Assembly: GCA_964019695.1 (NCBI GenBank)
Contig: OZ026531.1
Coordinates: forward strand, 5,279,701 to 5,343,700
DNA: 64,000 nt
Origin: Loripinus fragilis
Taxonomy: Eukaryota; Mollusca; Bivalvia; Lucinida; Lucinidae
Reading direction: 5' to 3'
The notes under the pieces are model-generated. The model was given only the letters and a program-made list of their open reading frames with translations. It was not told the origin of the DNA and did not search any database. Positions 44,673 to 54,999 of the stretch are shown here, piece by piece (within the stretch, counting starts at the first letter, position 1; every line of letters begins with the position of its first letter). A program made the position numbers and the translations under genes.

Positions 44673-45196
44673 CGTTTTCATGATTGTTATCAAATGTATC
44701 GTTTAACTGAAGATGAAGCTGGTAATTTTGCATACCTTTTGCCTATTTGTTTTTTTAAAATAAAGTTTCAAAAAATAATAGGATTAACATTAAACTGTCA
44801 AACACTTTTGAACCAAATCCGGCCCAGTGTTTTTATTGGTCCTGACCTAGAGGTTAATTTTTTTTTTCATAGTCAGCTGTACTGGACATACAATTTATCC
44901 TGCTGATAAATCTTAAAATGCCAACAATTGTTTTTTTTTATTTTACTATTTCAGAGTAAACTTGCAGATACATTAGCAAAACACATTGATTCATTAGGTT
45001 TAATATCAACACAAATACAGACCATCAAGTTTATATTTTATACATACCAGTGCTAAGCATTCGTTGTGTCTTAGGAAATGACATATATCTTTAAAATTCT
45101 CTCATATAGGCATGTGTCACCGACCATTTAAACATAAATACCAACTTTCCAGTGGAGTTAAACATTTTCTCGTTTTGAAATAAATCAAGCAGTCAT

Positions 45197-45300
45197 GGTG
45201 AAAAGTAAGTGAGTGTGATCATGAAATACCACAATCACAAACTACAGACAAACCCACGCACTGCGAGGAAGAACTACAGGATATTTACAGTAACAATACA
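45197..45300 (-). mobile_element. Family-F dispersed repeat
   Basis: 'gtgtgatcatgaaataccac' and 'acagacaaacccacgcactg', reverse complement of the family's conserved end. Confidence 0.6.
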
Positions 45301-45423
45301 TCCAAAAACAAATAATAACTAGCAACCAGCTGTGAAAGTTATAATAGCGTTGGTAAATGTTAAAATGTTTTCATTTCTATGTTAAATTTTGTAATTCTTT
45401 ATGAGAATGGACCAGTACGGATA

Positions 45424-45663
45424 TGAGCTGCAACATGAGATTTCCAACAATGTGGTATGTGCGACCAGCAAAGTCTCAGATCAGCCTGCGCATACGCGCA
45501 GTCTGATCAGAGCCTTTGCTAGTTTCTTGAATATTTAATGATTGTTGAGCTACTGACTGAACATAATTTGGAGTTTCTAAGCTTAACATGAGGCTGCGCA
45601 GGCCTCACATGAGTCTACACATGTCAAAATGCCACATTGTTGGAAATCACATGTTGCGGCTCA
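45424..45663. mobile_element. Family-D MITE, copy 4, next to an SLC4 splice donor
   Basis: 'tgagctgcaacatgagattt' ... 'aaatcacatgttgcggctca'. It is a well-preserved full-length copy. Its edge is about 10 bp from the donor of the 45675-45809 exon. Confidence 0.85.
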
Positions 45664-45674
45664 TATATATTTAC

Positions 45675-45809
45675 CCTTCCTATTATATTTTCAGTATCAT
45701 CAGATTTCTTTTCAGGATGTTTCCCTGGTAACAGATCATCCAACCATTTCAGTTCATGCTGTGTGTAGTAGCATTCTAGCAGTTTTCGTACAAGACCAGT
45801 AGCAAGAAC
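45675..45809 (-). CDS. SLC4A: SLC4 transporter exon (last TM helix and WLDDLLP)
   Basis: This 135-nt exon (45 codons) is phase 0 at both ends, with acceptor 'caattttcag' and donor 'GGAAGG|gtaaat'. It reads VLATGLVRKLLECYYTQHEL, KWLDDLLPGKHPEKK and SDDTENIIGR. It completes the last membrane helix (FPLM|VLATGLVRK) and the acidic LDDLLP motif at the start of the cytoplasmic tail, the type of motif linked to carbonic anhydrase binding in some relatives. A family-D MITE ends about 10 bp beyond the donor. Confidence 0.93.
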
Positions 45810-45879
45810 CTGAAAATTGTAAATTGTGGATTATACAGTGCAATCAAAATGATAATATGTACTACTCATTAGTTATCCT

Positions 45880-46385
45880 GATCCCACGGGGCGATCTAGA
45901 GGAGGGGACAGAGGCCTATTGCCACCGGAAAATCACAATTCTTGTCTTGTACAGACACCCCTTAAGAACTGGAGAAGCAATTGAGTCTCGAGGGAAGTCC
46001 ATACACTCCTCTGTGCAAGCCCGGATCCAGAAAGTTTTGCCAGAGGGGGCCCAACTCTGACAATGTTTTTCTGCTGTTTTTTTTTATTTTTTTTTATGAG
46101 GGCAGAGAGGATCCAAATAGCACTAAAAGAGGGCCATCATCGGCCCACCAGCAAAACACCATTTAAATGGCGTTTTGCTGGCCAGCCAATGATGGCCCAA
46201 CATTGAATGCTGGCTTGGTAGCTTTGTGATTTTTTAGGGGATCTGGACCAGTTTTGCTAAGAATCTATTGTGATTTTTCAGGGAGGTCTGAACCCCCTGC
46301 CCCCTCTGGATCAGCCCAGATCTGTGAAATACGTTGATGACTAAAAACGTTGTCAGGACCCCCTGATGGATCCGTGCATGGATCC
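45880..46385. repeat. Compound repeat of the 'gatctgcccatg' family
   Basis: Contains 'agaagcaattgagtctcgag', a hairpin 'cagcaaaacaccatttaaat' mirrored by 'ggcgttttgctgg', and 'cccctctggatcagccc'. Resembles 54775-54990 and 57408-57612. Confidence 0.6.
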
Positions 46386-46833
46386 CTACACAGTACTGGT
46401 CAAAACAAATTTATTAATTATATAGAATACAAACACAATACAAAACTAGATGATTTCAACTTAAGTAATAAAGATGGCCAAGACGATGAAACGATACAAT
46501 CATTTATTACATACCTATAACTGATACGACTTTAGAACTGTCCGTTTTCTGGCCATCTGATACAGAAAGCTGGATCAACAAACTGAGGTTTTCTGAATCC
46601 CTATCACTATCCTTTAAAACGAGGCCAACGTCGGTTACCTGCTTTTGCGGCGACGTTACGTAAAGTAAATCGGAAGCATGGAACCAGAGACGGAAAACAT
46701 GTTGACGTGACTTCAAGAAACGTAACGTTATGGCAAACGTTTCCGCAATTTTTCCAGATTAAAGACCAAGACCGGTTGTAAAATCAGAAAGAACTTCAGA
46801 AAAAAGGCATATGATAAACATATCATAATAGTA

Positions 46834-46966
46834 ACTTGATCTGGCCTACAGTATCACATCTCATAGATGAGGCCATACCATTGGATCACCCTCGACGCTA
46901 CGCATCTTGGGTGATCCGATGGTATGACCTCATCCACTGGACGTGATACAGTACGCCAGATCAAAG
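46834..46966. repeat. 133-bp palindrome
   Basis: 'cttgatctggcctacagtat' and 'gataccattggatcacc'-type arms are mirrored on the right ('gggtgatccgatggtatgac', 'gtacgccagatcaaag'). The loop is about 18 bp. Confidence 0.85.
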
Positions 46967-46967
46967 T

Positions 46968-47338
46968 AAGTAAGAGTGCAAATATCAGGAATCGATACAA
47001 TCAAGTACCACACCTGACCCAGGATACCACATGGGAAGGTAACAAAATACAATAGACATCACCAACAAGAGCCAAGAGGTCAGCCCTTTTCCAGCAGGTG
47101 ACTACAAGGCAGCATTGAACAGACGCGAAACATGAGAAACAAAAGACATAAATGACACAAATGATCAACAAAAGAGGTACCACCTTGGAACGGTCAGTAA
47201 AAATATTTTACTGGAGGGCTTAAACAGGTTTCATGGCGCCAACCTAACCCTTAGTTCAAATGTTGATCAAGACACATAGATCTTTGGTTTGCATGAAAGA
47301 CCCCTAACTTATCAATGCATCATTTTCTAGAGCATATA
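46968..47338 (-). mobile_element. Family-B dispersed repeat, full-length, minus strand
   Basis: Reverse complement of the 38805-39177 copy, including the head 'aagttaggggtctttcatgc' and the conserved 'agccaagaggtcagcccttt'. Confidence 0.8.
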
Positions 47339-48569
47339 AAATCAAGATATATATAGGAGATAAAGCAAATATATGGACTCAACAGTACATAAAATAAATA
47401 CTGAAGCAAAAGAAATCTAACAGGTAAACCCCATTGGGCCTGACAACAGCCAAAGCACCAGGCCCCTACCATCTCATCAATAGATAAGTCTTTCAGTCGG
47501 AACCGTCATAAAGTATGAAATTCAACCCAATGGAGTGCAATTAAAGAGAAAAACAAAGTTGCCAACCATGATTGAAATGACCTCCAAGCATGTTGTCTGT
47601 TACAATACATTAATGTCATAGCCAATCTTTTTATAATGGGAAGTTAGTTTAATGAACAGCGCTGAAAAATTATTAGAGCCAACAATCTTCTTCTACTTAT
47701 AGACTAAGTCACCATAGAATTCAAGTTCAGAAAGTTCTTGGCACAAGAGAGGTTTAAGATCAACTTAGAACTTAGATATCAAAACAGATATTTTTTTTAA
47801 TATTTACATGGAATGTGCTTGATCCAGAAGTTCAAAATCACTTAAAGCGAACTCAAATGTAAAATATTAAAAGCTACCTTTGACTTCCCGGTACAACATA
47901 GATCTTGGATCAATGTGACTGAATCCTTTGCTTTTTGAAGTGTCAAATTGAGATTGGCATCAGGGTGTAATATTTCTCTTTTAGATTTTGACCAAAGATA
48001 AATGATAACAGGAGTGAATCAAAATTGATGTCATTATACCTTTGACATCTAGCTTTGTGCTTGACCTTGGAGCGATGCAACAGTAAGGATCTGTAGTGGA
48101 CATTAATTCTTATTATGCTAATTTTGACCTCCCCCTATGGCACTGGTCTTAAAATGGGCTGACTACAATCTCTGCTCTGAATTTTGCTTTATTTTGTGGA
48201 CATGGGTGCAAATTATCCTTAGATTCAACCCATTATTAAGAGATTTAGAGGAGACACAATTTCTGTAAATGGAATGAGATCAAATTCTATCACTTTAAAC
48301 TTGGAACAGGCAACTAAAACCATTTTTTGAATGTGACATTCCATCAGGGCCTGCAATTTTAGCTCAGACAAAAATAATTTTAAGAGAGAAATAAAAGATA
48401 TTTTTTAAAAATTATAACCTGAAACACCTCAATATATACAATGGGCCTTCCCGCCTTTATTGTATGCAGCTATATAGAAAAATTCATTGATCCTAAAAGG
48501 GCTAAATTAGAAAGGCACCAGGTACTGGCAAAAGGTTGAACACTATACACCAATTAATCACACATGTAT
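47339..48569. other. SLC4 intron without recognised features
   Basis: No repeat or coding signal that I can name. The AT content is typical of the window. Confidence 0.45.
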
Positions 48570-48945
48570 AATATAAGAATCCATAATGATTGTGAGGGTT
48601 CCAAGGCGGTACTTCTTTTGTGGAATTTTATGTTTTTGTTCTGTCTTGTGTTTACTATGTTTTGTGCGCGTCTGTTTGTATGTGCTTTGTGGTCACCTGC
48701 TGGGAAAGGGCTGACCTCTTGGCTCTCGTTTGTGGTGTCTACTGTGAGTTTGTCACTTTCCCATTGGTATCCTGGGTCAGGTGTGGTACTTAATTGTATC
48801 GATTCCTGATCTTTGTACCCTTACTTACTTGGATAGAAAAATCCGACCTGAGGCTCAACAATTCTCATCACAAAGCTTGGGGAGTGATGACAGATGGTGA
48901 TCCGTAGGGACAGATTTTTATCCATCCTCACACAAATAATAGCTT
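48570..48945. mobile_element. Family-H MITE interrupted by a family-B repeat
   Basis: The left family-H end ('aagaatccataatgattgtg') is cut at about 48598 by a plus-strand family-B repeat ('ttccaaggcggtacttcttt' ... 'gattcctgatctttg', to about 48838). Family H resumes ('gatagaaaaatccg') and ends 'atccatcctcacacaaataa'. Confidence 0.7.
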
Positions 48946-49196
48946 CTTTTTCTTGCTCACCAATGATTAAAAAATAACGCTTCCAGAAGTCCCTGGATAC
49001 TCTGTGATGGAATATCACACGATGATATCACCTTGACTAAACATGACGTCACTAGACGACAATGTGGGTGAATTACAATACAACCTATGAACAGTCCTCT
49101 CGAGATAAGCCTGGGTAAGATAACATGGATAAGATAAGAATTTCTAACCCAGGATAAAATATCAGACGTCTGTATCCTGTTTGCAAGAATAAGCCT

Positions 49197-49275
49197 TCTG
49201 TAGCTTACCATAAGTGGAAATCCAATGGAGATTGCTTTCACATATTCGACAACTTACAGCACACCATTAACAAAT
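49197..49275 (-). pseudogene. Partial duplicate of the SLC4 exon 3' end with its splice donor
   Basis: This intronic segment repeats the last ~55 bp of the 49416-49661 exon plus its donor: VKAISIGFPLM is preserved and the donor reads 'CTTATG|gtaagc' (exon-like end at 49209). Just upstream in frame it has a TAA, and no acceptor-plus-open frame is visible, so it is probably non-coding. It is close enough to the real exon (about 207 bp) to act as a decoy 5' splice site. Confidence 0.75.
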
Positions 49276-49415
49276 AGTGTAGACCATGTTAAATGATGCA
49301 GCATCATGCTGCATTTTATCTGGGTCTCCACTGTTTGCAAAAAAACAAAAACATTTAGAGTTTCCAGTTTACAGGGGGTTAACTACGCTAGTATAATACG
49401 CCTGCTATAGCTTAC

Positions 49416-49661
49416 CATAAGTGGGAATCCAATGGAGATTGCTTTCACAGATTTGACAGCCCACAACACACCAAGACACATAAGTTGTAAAAGTGTAAAT
49501 ATGTGAACACGGTAGAGAGGTACATGGCGGAGGTATGGCAGATCTGGCTGGTATTTTACAGGTTGGAAGAAGAGATACAGGCGATCTACCAACTGCATAC
49601 CCCTCATTGCTGAGTAACCCATATAGAAGAATACTCCATACAGTACAGGCATAGGGATTAC
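49416..49661 (-). CDS. SLC4A: SLC4 transporter exon (PMPVLYGVFFYMG)
   Basis: This 246-nt exon (82 codons) is phase 0 at both ends, with acceptor 'cctctttttcag' and donor 'CTTATG|gtaagc'. It carries the hallmark IPMPVLYGVFFYMG helix, DRLYLFFQPVKYQPDLPYLR, the PLYRVHIFT turn, the helix LLQLMCLGVLWAVK and the start of the last membrane helix (AISIGFPLM). A MITE (49683-49894) lies 22 bp upstream of the acceptor. A partial copy of this exon's 3' end sits about 200 bp downstream in the intron (49209-49275). Confidence 0.96.
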
Positions 49662-49682
49662 CTGAAAAAGAGGTAAAAAAAT

Positions 49683-49894
49683 AGGTAAAGTCGGGTATAT
49701 TTGGATAGACAGCTTAATTTGGACAGCCACCTTGTTTGTTTCATAGTTAAATTATTGGAATAAAACAAATTTACTAAGCAAACAGTAAAAATCCTGATGA
49801 GACAGCTCATAAGGAGCCGTCTCATCTGGATTTACACTGTTTGCAAATGTGTGTACCAATTTACCTGATGTCCGAATTTACCCGACTTTACCCT
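49683..49894. mobile_element. TAAAGTCGGGTA-type MITE next to an SLC4 splice acceptor
   Basis: 'ataggtaaagtcgggtatat' is mirrored by 'tttacccgactttaccct'. The central hairpin is 'gatgagacagctcataagg' with its inverse. It starts about 22 bp from the acceptor of the 49416-49661 exon. Confidence 0.82.
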
Positions 49895-50067
49895 AGAGGA
49901 TCCTAGATAAGAGTCCATGAATTATTGAAGTTTTAAACGTGTTGCAAAATAGTGATAAAATTCTCTGCTCCACCATTTGATGAGTATAATGGCACCTACA
50001 TGAGGATCTCATGGGACTTGGGAAATTAGCACCATCGTTTGATAAATGTTGTCACCCTTGCTAAATA

Positions 50068-50988
50068 CGAGGGTTAGTCAAAAATAACTGAGCCCTACCT
50101 CATAACATTTGAATCAAGTAAAATGGACATATAATTAGATGATATTTCATTGTAGTTATATGTCATCTATTTAATCACCTAATTTATTTCTGTTGGTAGG
50201 CTTTGTGTAACAGTTGCTAGGCAACAGAATATGACCCCACAAAGGGGTGCGTTCACGCTGTCATACATCAAATTCAAAGCGTTGCTAAGGAAACAGTAAT
50301 GTTAAAGTAAGGCTTTATTCACTGTCGTCTGATATCTTTAACATGTACCTATTCAGTGTCACAGAACAGAAACCAACTGACCCAAAATTGAAGATGCTGT
50401 GGTAGTTTGATTTCAGAATTTATCAAATTTTAACATGCCTGACGTCCTATAATTTACCCCACCCATATTCAAATTTACACCATTTTAATAATAAACATAA
50501 AATATAAGCCTTATAATGCTTAAACAGTACTGCATACACAAACCAACCCTCGGAGATATTAAGTTCCTGATTTAAATTCAAAATTTTGTTTCCATGGCAA
50601 CACAATTCTCGTGTATTTTGGCGTTTTTGTTGCTTGGCAACGCATACAATCATTGTTCACCTAATAATTAACAAACTAAATGTAATGAGAAGACAATATG
50701 AAATATGTTATTCAAATAAATGTCAAATATGTCTTTCAAAAACGCTATTAAGCACGCAAGCTTTTTAAAGACATACTGTATATTCCAGGTGGCTGTGATC
50801 GTGAATGCATCGATCTGACTGACGATCTTCAGTTGCCTAGCAACCATAATAGAAGCTTCACTAGGATAATTCTTCAGGGTCAAAACATCGATGACATATG
50901 ATACTTATAGAAAATAATCACATTTGTTGTCTACAATACCAAACTAAAATGTTATGAGGTAGGGCTCAGTTATTTTTGACTGACCCAC
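50068..50988. mobile_element. 920-bp TIR element with five X-box-like motifs
   Basis: Inverted ends of ~40 bp: left 'gagggttagtcaaaaataac' and 'tgagccctacctcataacat'; the right end mirrors it with 'gggtcagtcaaaaataac'. No transposase. Within it lie GTTGCTAGGCAAC (50213), GTTGCTAAGGAAAC (50281), GTTTCCATGGCAAC (50588), GTTGCTTGGCAAC (50629) and GTTGCCTAGCAAC (50832). All fit the RFX X-box pattern GTTNC...GNAAC. Confidence 0.88.
50588..50601. promoter_or_regulatory. Consensus RFX X-box GTTTCCATGGCAAC
   Basis: Matches the X-box consensus GTTNCCATGGNAAC at every fixed base. It is the best of five in the same element. Binding is not shown by sequence alone. Confidence 0.5.
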
Positions 50989-51384
50989 ATAATGCCTTTA
51001 CTTACCCTCTTTTCCATGATTTCTTACTTACTTACTACATTTTATGGTGAAATAAGATTAAATCTTGTCCAGTTTTTGTGATGTCTTGTGATTGTTGTGT
51101 GGATCTTCCTTACGGTGCCATGGGTTTGTCTGCATATTTCCTGATCATACTTACTATTTTTTTCGTATAGAAATTACATGAAGATTGGAAAATAATTTAT
51201 AATGTTATCTGAGCCAGTAGATGACTAAAACAGCACAATGTTCTTTGTGTTCATCAGCTGTTTTTATCACACATTGGCCCAAGACACATATGAATAACGT
51301 CAATTCATAAATAATGTGATGTCCACACGTTACATAACACTTTCGTTGGGAACAAGTAATGTCATGACGACGTCCGTAACAACA

Positions 51385-51580
51385 ATGCAAATTTTCATTG
51401 AAATAAACAATTTTTGAACACAATAAAATCGCATTTAAAAAGCCATAAAATAAAACCATATGCTCGTTTATATAAATTTCATATGAAATGATTACTAGTG
51501 TAAGATTCTATTTATCATATGACTTTTTAAATGCGATTTTATCGTGTTCAAAAATTGTTTATTTCAATGAAAATTTGCAT
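51385..51580. repeat. 195-bp inverted repeat
   Basis: Arms of ~65 bp: 'atgcaaattttcattgaaat' and 'aataaaatcgcatttaaaaa' on the left, mirrored at 51521-51580. The loop contains 'gattctatttatcatatgac', shared with the 41022-41195 element. Confidence 0.88.
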
Positions 51581-51695
51581 TGCAATATTTAAAAATATTA
51601 TAATCAAAGATAAATGCATCAGATGACCTTGACACTTTTATTACATATAGGTGGACAAAGATGTTGTTGTTTTTTTGTTGGTAAAATGCATTTCT

Positions 51696-51825
51696 AAAGG
51701 GTGTTAAAAAAGTTCATTCCGCTCTTCATCATAGAATTTGGAATCATTTGAAAAGGAAATGATGTTGAATAATTGTACCTTCAATGAGCCTGTTATTCCT
51801 TGTGATACTCTATAGCGTTTAAACC
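51696..51825. mobile_element. Solo end of the GGGTGTTAAGAAAGTTC element family
   Basis: 'aaagggtgttaaaaaagttc' followed by 'cattccgctcttcatca'. It matches the reversed right end of the complete element at 59903-60464, including 'gaataacaggct' and 'ctatagagtatcac'. Confidence 0.7.
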
Positions 51826-51834
51826 GGTTTAAGC

Positions 51835-52090
51835 CCTCCAGTTAAATATTTTACTGACCGTTCCAAGGCAGTACTTCTTTTGTGGATCTTTTATGTTTTT
51901 CTGTTGTGTGTTTGCTAAGACTTTGTATGCGTTTGTTTATATGTGTCTTGTGGTCACCTGCTGGGAAAGGGCTGACCTCTTGGCTCTCGTTTGTAGTGTC
52001 TAACTATGAGTTTGTTACTTTTTCATTGGTATCCTGGGTCAGGTATGGTACTTGATTGTATGGATTCCTGATCTTTGTACCCTTACTTAC
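51835..52090 (+). mobile_element. Family-B dispersed repeat
   Basis: 'gttccaaggcagtacttctt' ... 'gattcctgatctttgtaccc'. It directly precedes a family-D MITE. Confidence 0.75.
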
Positions 52091-52095
52091 TGAAA

Positions 52096-52332
52096 TAAGC
52101 TGCAACATGAGATTTCCAACAATGTGGTATGTGCGACCAGCAAAGGCTCGAATCAACCTGCGCATACGCAAGTCTGATCAGAGCCTTTGCCAATGGCTTG
52201 AATATTTTATGATTGTTGAGCTACTGACTGAACGCCATTTGGAATTTCTAAGCTTAAAATGGGACTACTCAGGCTCGTCTGAGTCTACACTTGTCAAAAT
52301 ACCACATTGTTGGAAATCACATGCCGCGGCTT
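52096..52332. mobile_element. Family-D MITE, copy 5
   Basis: 'ataagctgcaacatgagatt' ... 'cacatgccgcggcttat', with the family interior. Confidence 0.8.
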
Positions 52333-52806
52333 ATATGTGAATTTCTGTGTTCATTGCTGATGTTTTCACTTTAAAATATCGAATCCTGTACCAAATATTT
52401 CAGCCATATGCTGACTGCAGAAAACTTCATTTTAAATAATATGTTCATGGCGTATATGAAAAACAGTGGAAACCGATAAACGTTAACATCAACATATTTG
52501 ATATGTGGCATACTCTTTATGGCTGTAGATTGTTTTACATCGATTCTACATTGTTCGACAATAAGAAAACACAAAAAGTTTAAACACAATTCCTAAAAGT
52601 TTGCTTATAACACAAACAACGCTTGACAATGTGTAAAACGGTAAGGAAAAGGCATTAAAGAGGCAATCAACTTTATCATGAAGTGCAAAAAGCTGGCTAA
52701 CACCGATCAAATGCACACTTTGTCAGCAATAGACAACAATGGAATTTCTTTCTATACTATCCCATAAAGAAAACGCTCCCAACAGCGGCCTGATAAGTGC
52801 TGATAT

Positions 52807-52851
52807 TGACGTCACTCAGGCGCAATGTCGTGCTACGTTTGAGTGACGTCA
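52807..52851. promoter_or_regulatory. Palindrome carrying two consensus CREs
   Basis: TGACGTCA at 52807-52814 and 52844-52851 form the arms of a short hairpin ('tgacgtcactca' mirrored by 'tgagtgacgtca') in an SLC4 intron. Confidence 0.35.
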
Positions 52852-52971
52852 GTATAAGCCCATAACGTTACTACATTAAATGTGTATTGATTTGTGTAAT
52901 AAAAACGCTTGGCATCCTAACTTTATCAGAAAAGTTACAAAGCCATCGTAAAGTGACAACCTTCAAAAATA

Positions 52972-53110
52972 GTAAGAGAGTATGATAAGAGAATACCACA
53001 ATCACAATTTGAAGACAAACCCATGGCACCGCAAGGAATAGCCAAACGACAATAACAAGACACCAGGAAGTCAAACTAAGCAAAGCAACCAGCCATCTCT
53101 TGACAGTTGA
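52972..53110 (-). mobile_element. Family-F dispersed repeat
   Basis: 'agaataccacaatcacaatt' ... 'agcaaccagccatctcttga', minus strand. It abuts the truncated 5' side of the retroelement fragment at 53161. Confidence 0.6.
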
Positions 53111-53160
53111 CACTATTTGTATGCAACGCAACTTTGACGTTATTATGAACTATTATCAGA

Positions 53161-53670
53161 ATGATATATCCCACTGAACTTCAGTTGAATATGGTGATTC
53201 CTTCAGTGCTGATACCCCTTTTCGACTTAGACTTGTCCATTACTATTTGCATAATTTTGACCATAATTTATGATAAACGGGACAACATTAATTTTGAACT
53301 AGTTAATTTTCCATTTCTTAATGGAGATGTTCCTCGCTCCCAGTCCTATGGTGTATACATTTTGCCCCTTATTGGTTTTGCAAGAGTATGTTTCATGTTG
53401 ATGACTTCAACAATAGAAACACAATTTTGACTTCTAAGTTACTAGACAAGGTTATTGCTTACCTTTATCTCCGTCAAGCTTTTTCTAAATTACCGACACT
53501 CAGAATTGAATAATAAATACAATATTTGCTTAAAGACTCTTCTGCAGCTAGGTATATCAGAACCTGTATTTTATGGTGATTTAGTAAATAAATTTAAAAG
53601 AATTTTTGGAAAGCCTTATTTTAAAGATGAATTTTATAAAGATCGTTAAACGTTTTAAAAGAGTGGGATA
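53161..53670 (+). pseudogene. C-terminal fragment of a reverse-transcriptase retroelement protein
   Basis: The reading frame(s) contain IYPTELQ, then LFDLDLSI, IYDKRDNINFELVNFPFLNG, DVPRSQSYGVYILPLIGFAR, then after a frame break NKYNICLKTLLQLGISEPVF and RIFGKPYFKDEFYK. This block follows the YIDD reverse transcriptase core in many invertebrate retroelement proteins; that link is from memory of the family and its class is not certain. The catalytic part is missing, so it is a 5'-truncated dead copy. The minus-strand SLC4 gene contains it as intron. Confidence 0.65.
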
Positions 53671-54030
53671 CAACATGGCTATCATGTGACAGTCAGCATG
53701 CCTTGTTGTGAACCCAATCAAGGTTGATAGCTATGGTTTTCTTCTTTGATTGCATTACGGTGGGTCAGGCCTCAGACTTAATGATGGCCATGACGTAAAG
53801 CTTTAATCTGTTGGTTGGTGTCTGATGCTTGTCGTTTGCCGGGCCCACAGTAGCTCAACTGGAGGTTTTCTTTGGCTCTGACTATCTGAAAGTCACAAGC
53901 CCTTTTCTTTGTATGATCATAATGTGTTAATTTGATGTGATTGTTTTTCTGTAATGATACATTGCATTAGTTAGGAAGCCTCCATGCAAGCTGAATAATT
54001 TTATGTACTACAACAACAGAATCTAGGACG
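53671..54030 (+). repeat. 3' tail of the retroelement fragment
   Basis: 'gtttgccgggcccacagtag', 'tggaggttttctttggctct' and 'gttaggaagcctccatgcaa' lead to 'acaacaacagaatctaggac'. The last part matches the sequence upstream of the LINE ORF1 at 38575-38780 (minus) and part of 32410-32640. Confidence 0.55.
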
Positions 54031-54214
54031 AAGATTTAGTGCAATTAAAACGCATTTATGCCCCCCACCCCCGTGGCATAGGATACTGTCTGTTCTAAGG
54101 CGGTGGTTTTTTGTTGTTGATCTATTGTTAAATGTATTTCCCATTGTTTGTGGGAGTTCTATGTTCGTCTTTGTTTTGTTATGCATTACTTTGTGTCCAT
54201 TTTAGCTTTGCAAT

Positions 54215-54365
54215 TATCTTAAAGAGGTAGAGAAAGCTAGTTGCTTTGCTATTGTTGTCTTGCAGATGTATTGTTACTATAAATGTTCTGTGGCTCTTCC
54301 TCATGGTGCCGTGGGTTGGTCAGGAGTATGTGATTGTGGTATTTCCTGATCATACTCACTTACTT
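54215..54365 (+). mobile_element. Family-F dispersed repeat, plus strand
   Basis: 'ctcatggtgccgtgggttgg' ... 'tggtatttcctgatcatact'. It lies about 300 bp from an SLC4 exon. Confidence 0.65.
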
Positions 54366-54660
54366 TATGAATATTGCTAATTTCTTTTCATATGTTGCGT
54401 TTCTTCTTTCCCTCAACCCAAATAAGCCTAGCGTCTTTTTTGTTGGGCATAGGCAAACAGTGCAGACCCAGATCAGTGCCGCAGTTTGATCAGGGTCTCC
54501 ACTGTTTGCTTACAGAATGTTTTATTAAAATTTGAATAAAAATTAAAAAATGCCATCCAACAACCCCTTAAATGTAAATAGACTAGTCCAACTTATAAGA
54601 GTGGCAAATTCCATTCTGGTTTCATGGGTTAGTATATATAGTGATAAAATAGACACTTAC

Positions 54661-54733
54661 TTGTAACACATTAGTGATGAATACCGCTGCTGCACTGAGA
54701 ATTCCAATGAAAAGGGCAGTAACTCTTTGCTCT
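54661..54733 (-). CDS. SLC4A: SLC4 transporter exon (REQRVT segment)
   Basis: This 73-nt exon completes the split Arg codon of the preceding exon and ends in phase 0 ('TTACAA|gtaagt'). It reads (R)EQRVTALFIGILSAAAV and FITNVLQ: the conserved REQRVT cytoplasmic turn followed by a transmembrane helix. Acceptor is 'tatttacag'. The 179+73 nt lengths sum to a multiple of three, which supports both boundaries. Confidence 0.93.
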
Positions 54734-54774
54734 CTGTAAATAACAGTTGAAAATAAATATTTATATATAGGAAC

Positions 54775-54990
54775 TGGCACAAAATTCTGGTACTTATCAC
54801 GGATCGAAGGTCCGGACCCCCCCACTCTCCCTGAAAAATCCCATAAATATAGGTGTTTAAGCAAAACTGGCCGGGATCCCCTGAGAAGTCACAAAGCTAC
54901 CAAGCCAACATTCAATGTTGAGCCATCATCGGTCCGCCAACAAAAGTTAAATGGTGTTTTGCTGGCGGGCCGATGATGACCCGCTTTTAG
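54775..54990. repeat. Hairpin repeat related to 45880-46385
   Basis: 'ggtccgccaacaaaagttaa' mirrored by 'tggtgttttgctggcgggcc', with 'caacattcaatgttgagcca'. Confidence 0.6.
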
Positions 54991-54999
54991 TGCTCATAA

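Noticed and set aside
46507..46716. 69-codon minus-strand frame between SLC4 exons
   Set aside because: No splice sites that fit the SLC4 phases and no similarity to the transporter; the adjacent exons already join in frame without it.
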